A stretch of DNA of 8,817 nucleotides. Source: CAVURW01 sp963743595. Lineage in GTDB: Bacteria > Verrucomicrobiota > Verrucomicrobiia > Methylacidiphilales > UBA1321. This document shows positions 6,163 to 8,817 of the stretch, piece after piece. The translations under genes were made by a program, and so were the position numbers. The stretch is from assembly GCA_963743595.1 (NCBI GenBank), contig CAVURW010000236.1, positions 1 to 8,817 on the forward strand. Reading direction: 5' to 3'. The notes below the pieces were generated by a model that saw nothing but the letters and a program-made list of their open reading frames with translations, made no database searches and had not been told where the DNA came from. The first letter of the stretch is position 1. Each line of letters starts with the position of its first letter.

Positions 6163-8673
6163 ATGCAAGTTCGTAAACAATTTCCGTTCGGTGAGTTTGA
6201 ACCGCGTTGGCAGCGCTACTGGTTAGAGAACGCCACATTTAAGGCGGCTAATCCCGGTGAAGCGGGTAGCGAGAAACCGAAGTTCTATGCGCTGGACATG
6301 TTTCCGTATCCCAGCGGGGCCGGGCTGCACGTGGGCCATCCGGAGGGGTACACGGCTACAGACATCATCTCGCGGTACAAGCGGATGCGGGGCTACAACG
6401 TGTTGCATCCCATCGGTTGGGACGCGTTCGGTCTGCCCGCGGAGCAGTACGCTATTAATACGGGCACGCATCCCCGGATCACTACCGAGAAGAATATCGC
6501 GACGTTTCGCCGTCAGATTCAGAGCCTGGGCTTTTCGTACGACTGGAGCCGCGAGGTCGATACCACCGACCCCGCGTATTATAAGTGGACGCAGTGGCTG
6601 TTCATCCAGCTCTATAAGAAGGGCTTGGCGTATGTTTCGAACGCGCCGGTCTGGTATTGTCCCGATTTAGGGACGGTGCTGGCGAATGAAGAGGTCTTGC
6701 CGACGCCCGAGGGTCCACGCAGCGAGCGCGGGAATTTTCCGGTGGAGAAGCGGCCATTGCGCCAATGGATGTTGCGGATTACCGCCTACGCAGAGAGGTT
6801 GCTGACCGATCTGGAAGCGCTGGATTGGCCGGAATCGTTAAAGGAAATGCAGCGGAACTGGATCGGGCGGAGTGAAGGTGCCGAGGTGACGTTCCGCATT
6901 CATGGCCACGACGAAGCGAAAAAGATCACCGTGTTTACTACGCGGCCGGATACATTGTTCGGCGTGACTTACCTGGTCTTGGCACCGGAGCATGCGCTGG
7001 TGGATGAGATTACCACCGCCTATCAGCGTGGCGCGGTGGATGAGTATAAGAAACAGATCTTGAGCAAGAGCGATCTGGATCGCACCGATTTGGCTAAGGA
7101 AAAGACGGGTGTGTTTACCGGCGCATTTGGCGTGCATCCGGTCTCCGGTAAGCAGGTGCCCATCTGGATCGCTGACTACGTTCTGATCAGTTACGGCACC
7201 GGCGCAATTATGGCTGTGCCGGGTCACGATGAGCGCGACTTTGAGTTTGCGAAGCAATTTGCTTTACCGATTCTGGAAGTGGTCTCGCCGACTGAGCCAA
7301 CGGGTGAGCGTGTCGACCAAGCAATGGAGAAGCCGTTCTGCAATGCGGGTTACAACATGAATTCGGTATTTCTGGATGGTTTGCCGACGGAATCCGCCAA
7401 GAGCCGAATGATCGAATGGCTGGAGGGGAATCAGGCTGGGACGCGCCGCATTCAATATCGGTTGCGTGATTGGTTGTTTTCACGTCAGCGCTATTGGGGG
7501 GAGCCGTTCCCGATCGTGTGGAAGACCGGGCCCGACGGCGTGCCGCAACATGAGCCGATTTCTGAAAACGAGCTACCGCTGAGATTGCCCGAAATGGAAG
7601 ATTTCAAGCCAAGTCCCGAGGGCAAAGCGCCCTTGGCCAAAGCCACCGATTGGCTGAACGTGGCTGAGGGCGTGACGCGCGAGACCAATACGATGCCGCA
7701 ATGGGCCGGCTCGTGCTGGTACTACCTGCGCTATTGCGATCCTAAGAACTCGCAGGCGTTTGTGAGCCCGGAGGCGGAGCGCTATTGGTTGGGCGAAAAA
7801 GGTGTCGATCTTTATGTCGGCGGTGCTGAGCAAGCGGTCTTACACCTCTTATACGCTCGCTTTTGGCACAAAGTCTTTTTTGATATGGGCTTGGTTTCCG
7901 GCCATGAGCCTTTCAAGAAATTGGTGAACCAAGGAATCATCTTAGGCGAGGACGGGGAAAAGATGTCCAAGCAAAAAGGGAACGTGATTAATCCCGACTC
8001 CGTCGTGGAAGAATATGGGGCGGATGCGCTGAGGTTGTTTGAGATGTTTATGGGGCCGTTAGAACAAGTGAAACCATGGTCGACCAAGGGTGTGGATGGG
8101 GTTTACGGGTTCTTGGGGCGGGTGTGGCGCTTGGTGATGGAAGAGCAGCAAGACGGCTCGTGGAAGCTGGCTCCGGCGAAATTGACGGATGAGCCGGGGA
8201 GCCAAGTGCTGTTGCGTCGATTGCACCAGACGATTCAAAAGGTCACAAACGATATCGAGAAGCTGCGGTTTAACACGGCCATTGCGGCGTTAATGGTCTT
8301 GGTGAACGATTTGACGAAGGAATCGGCGCGGCCGCGCGGGGTAGTGCAACCGTTATTGCTGTTACTGGCACCATTCGCGCCACATATTGCGGAGGAATTG
8401 TGGTCGCAACTGGGTAACGCGAAGACGCTGGCCTACGAGCCGTGGCCGGAGGTCGATCCGGCAATGCTGATTGAAGAGACAATGGAGATCCCCGTTCAGG
8501 TGAACGGGAAGGTTCGCGGCGTGGTCACAGTCCCTGCGGATGCTGACCAAGCCGTCATCGAAGAAGCGGCACGGGGCTTGGAAACGGTGACGCGCTGGCT
8601 GGAAGGCGAAACGGTAAAAGAGGTGCGTTACGTGCCCAAGCGGCTGTTGAACTTTACGTTGGTGAAAAAGTAA
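6163..8673 (+). CDS. leuS: Leucyl-tRNA synthetase
   Basis: This 836-residue class I synthetase (EC 6.1.1.4) attaches leucine to tRNA-Leu in the cytoplasm using ATP. The HIGH-type motif is HVGH at 56-59, inside YPSGAGLHVGHPEGYTATD. The second ATP motif is KMSKQ at 600-604, where KMSKS is usual. The CP1 editing domain spans about 240-430 and keeps the threonine-rich TTRPDTLFG (259-267) and GTGAIMAVPGHDERDFEFA (345-363) segments, so hydrolysis of mischarged tRNA should be intact. DWLFSRQRYWGEP (436-448) returns to the catalytic core. The anticodon-binding helices include PFAPHIAEELW (737-747), and the C-terminal domain begins at VQVNGKVRG (778-786). The zinc-knuckle region (about 162-198) has only one cysteine, so zinc is probably not bound, as in Bacillus-type LeuRS. 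An in-frame TAA at 6157 fixes the ATG at 6163 as the first available start. There is no Shine-Dalgarno sequence. The gene ends with tandem stops, TAA TAG. Confidence 0.98.
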   Translation: MQVRKQFPFGEFEPRWQRYWLENATFKAANPGEAGSEKPKFYALDMFPYPSGAGLHVGHPEGYTATDIISRYKRMRGYNVLHPIGWDAFGLPAEQYAINTGTHPRITTEKNIATFRRQIQSLGFSYDWSREVDTTDPAYYKWTQWLFIQLYKKGLAYVSNAPVWYCPDLGTVLANEEVLPTPEGPRSERGNFPVEKRPLRQWMLRITAYAERLLTDLEALDWPESLKEMQRNWIGRSEGAEVTFRIHGHDEAKKITVFTTRPDTLFGVTYLVLAPEHALVDEITTAYQRGAVDEYKKQILSKSDLDRTDLAKEKTGVFTGAFGVHPVSGKQVPIWIADYVLISYGTGAIMAVPGHDERDFEFAKQFALPILEVVSPTEPTGERVDQAMEKPFCNAGYNMNSVFLDGLPTESAKSRMIEWLEGNQAGTRRIQYRLRDWLFSRQRYWGEPFPIVWKTGPDGVPQHEPISENELPLRLPEMEDFKPSPEGKAPLAKATDWLNVAEGVTRETNTMPQWAGSCWYYLRYCDPKNSQAFVSPEAERYWLGEKGVDLYVGGAEQAVLHLLYARFWHKVFFDMGLVSGHEPFKKLVNQGIILGEDGEKMSKQKGNVINPDSVVEEYGADALRLFEMFMGPLEQVKPWSTKGVDGVYGFLGRVWRLVMEEQQDGSWKLAPAKLTDEPGSQVLLRRLHQTIQKVTNDIEKLRFNTAIAALMVLVNDLTKESARPRGVVQPLLLLLAPFAPHIAEELWSQLGNAKTLAYEPWPEVDPAMLIEETMEIPVQVNGKVRGVVTVPADADQAVIEEAARGLETVTRWLEGETVKEVRYVPKRLLNFTLVKK

Positions 8674-8740
8674 TAGATGGGGGCGTCGGGCTTTGCAGAT
8701 GGGTGTTGTTTGGCAAACTTGATAATACGGGAAATCTCCG

Positions 8741-8770
8741 TTGACAAATCTAGTTCAGCTTCACTACCTT
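8741..8770 (+). promoter_or_regulatory. Sigma70-type promoter for the gene starting at 8807
   Basis: A perfect -35 hexamer, TTGACA (8741-8746), is followed after 18 bases by TACCTT (8765-8770), which matches the -10 consensus at only three positions (TA...T). This would place the transcription start near 8777 and give a leader of about 30 bases. The -35 is strong evidence; the -10 is weak. Confidence 0.5.
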
Positions 8771-8792
8771 CTTCGCAACCCTAACCAATCCC

Positions 8793-8798
8793 AGGAGA
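8793..8798 (+). promoter_or_regulatory. Shine-Dalgarno sequence for the gene starting at 8807
   Basis: AGGAGA lies 8 bases before the ATG at 8807, and its AGGAG core lies 9 bases before it, at the long end of the normal range. It is the clearest ribosome binding site in the window; leuS and the minus-strand genes have weak or no equivalents. Confidence 0.75.
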
Positions 8799-8806
8799 TA
8801 TAGAGA

Positions 8807-8817
8807 ATGAAGAAATT
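8807..8817 (+). CDS. Start of an unidentified gene, cut by the window edge
   Basis: ATG AAG AAA TT is preceded by a good ribosome binding site and a TTGACA promoter element. The product begins Met-Lys-Lys followed by Phe or Leu, which would suit a signal peptide or pilin-type leader. Only three full codons are visible, so no function can be given. Confidence 0.6.

Larger units (their letters stand above)
8674..8806 (+). other. Gap after leuS; no convincing terminator
   Basis: These 133 bases hold the 3' flank of leuS and the leader of the next gene. The only symmetric element is a small GTTTG-G-CAAAC palindrome at 8708-8718. It is too short and lacks a T-run, so it is not a convincing terminator. 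The promoter of the next gene occupies the right half. Confidence 0.5.

Noticed and set aside
1279..8673. TAA read as a sense codon, suggested by two in-frame TAA junctions (1281-1279 and 6157-6159)
   Set aside because: leuS ends with TAA followed at once by TAG at the position expected from its family length, and TGA and TAG end the other genes normally. Two in-frame junctions are within chance.
8708..8718. GTTTG-G-CAAAC palindrome as a leuS terminator
   Set aside because: The arms are only five bases and AT-rich, the loop of one base cannot form in RNA, and no T-run follows.
1..8817. CRISPR array, tRNA/rRNA genes, insertion sequence or prophage ends
   Set aside because: I saw no regularly spaced repeats, no cloverleaf-like sequence with a CCA end, no transposase or integrase motifs and no terminal inverted repeats flanking any gene block.

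Overview
The window resembles a chromosomal segment from a moderately GC-rich, Gram-negative-type bacterium. My best guess is Verrucomicrobiota or a neighbouring phylum (Planctomycetota, Acidobacteriota). The grounds are a DUF1800 Tat-lipoprotein, a very long secreted TPR protein, a LeuRS of the type with a degenerate zinc module, and mostly Shine-Dalgarno-poor starts. This placement is inference; no rRNA or other phylogenetic marker is present apart from leuS.

Layout. The left two thirds (1-6029) hold five genes, all on the minus strand. In transcription order they are: a stand-alone Clp N-domain protein (6029-5496), a SMI1/KNR4 (SUKH)-like protein (5407-4679), a large signal-peptide-bearing TPR protein (4533-1279), a TPR/PDZ-like protein (1266-325), and the first 75 codons of a DUF1800 protein (225-1, cut by the window edge). 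The plus strand carries leuS (6163-8673), preceded by a possible 19-codon leader ORF (6100-6159). A new gene begins at 8807, with a good ribosome binding site and a plausible sigma70-type promoter; only its first codons are inside the window.

How the genes relate. leuS is the one housekeeping gene and charges tRNA-Leu. The large TPR gene and the TPR/PDZ-like gene are separated by one TAA and four sense codons in the same reading frame. Only the upstream one has a signal peptide. They are either a tight two-gene operon or one ~1400-residue exported protein interrupted by a nonsense codon. The Clp_N and SUKH-like genes look like an accessory pair: both are small and visibly more AT-rich than leuS, and 88 bases capable of two mutually exclusive hairpins lie between them. 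No toxin gene is visible for the SUKH-like protein. The 145-base gap before the large TPR gene contains a strong bulged hairpin.

No tRNA, rRNA, CRISPR array, insertion sequence or attachment site was seen. No noncoding stretch exceeds about 150 bases. Nothing here is a clearly new system. The items most worth checking are the in-frame split of the TPR/PDZ protein, the leader ORF abutting leuS, and the Clp_N/SUKH pair.
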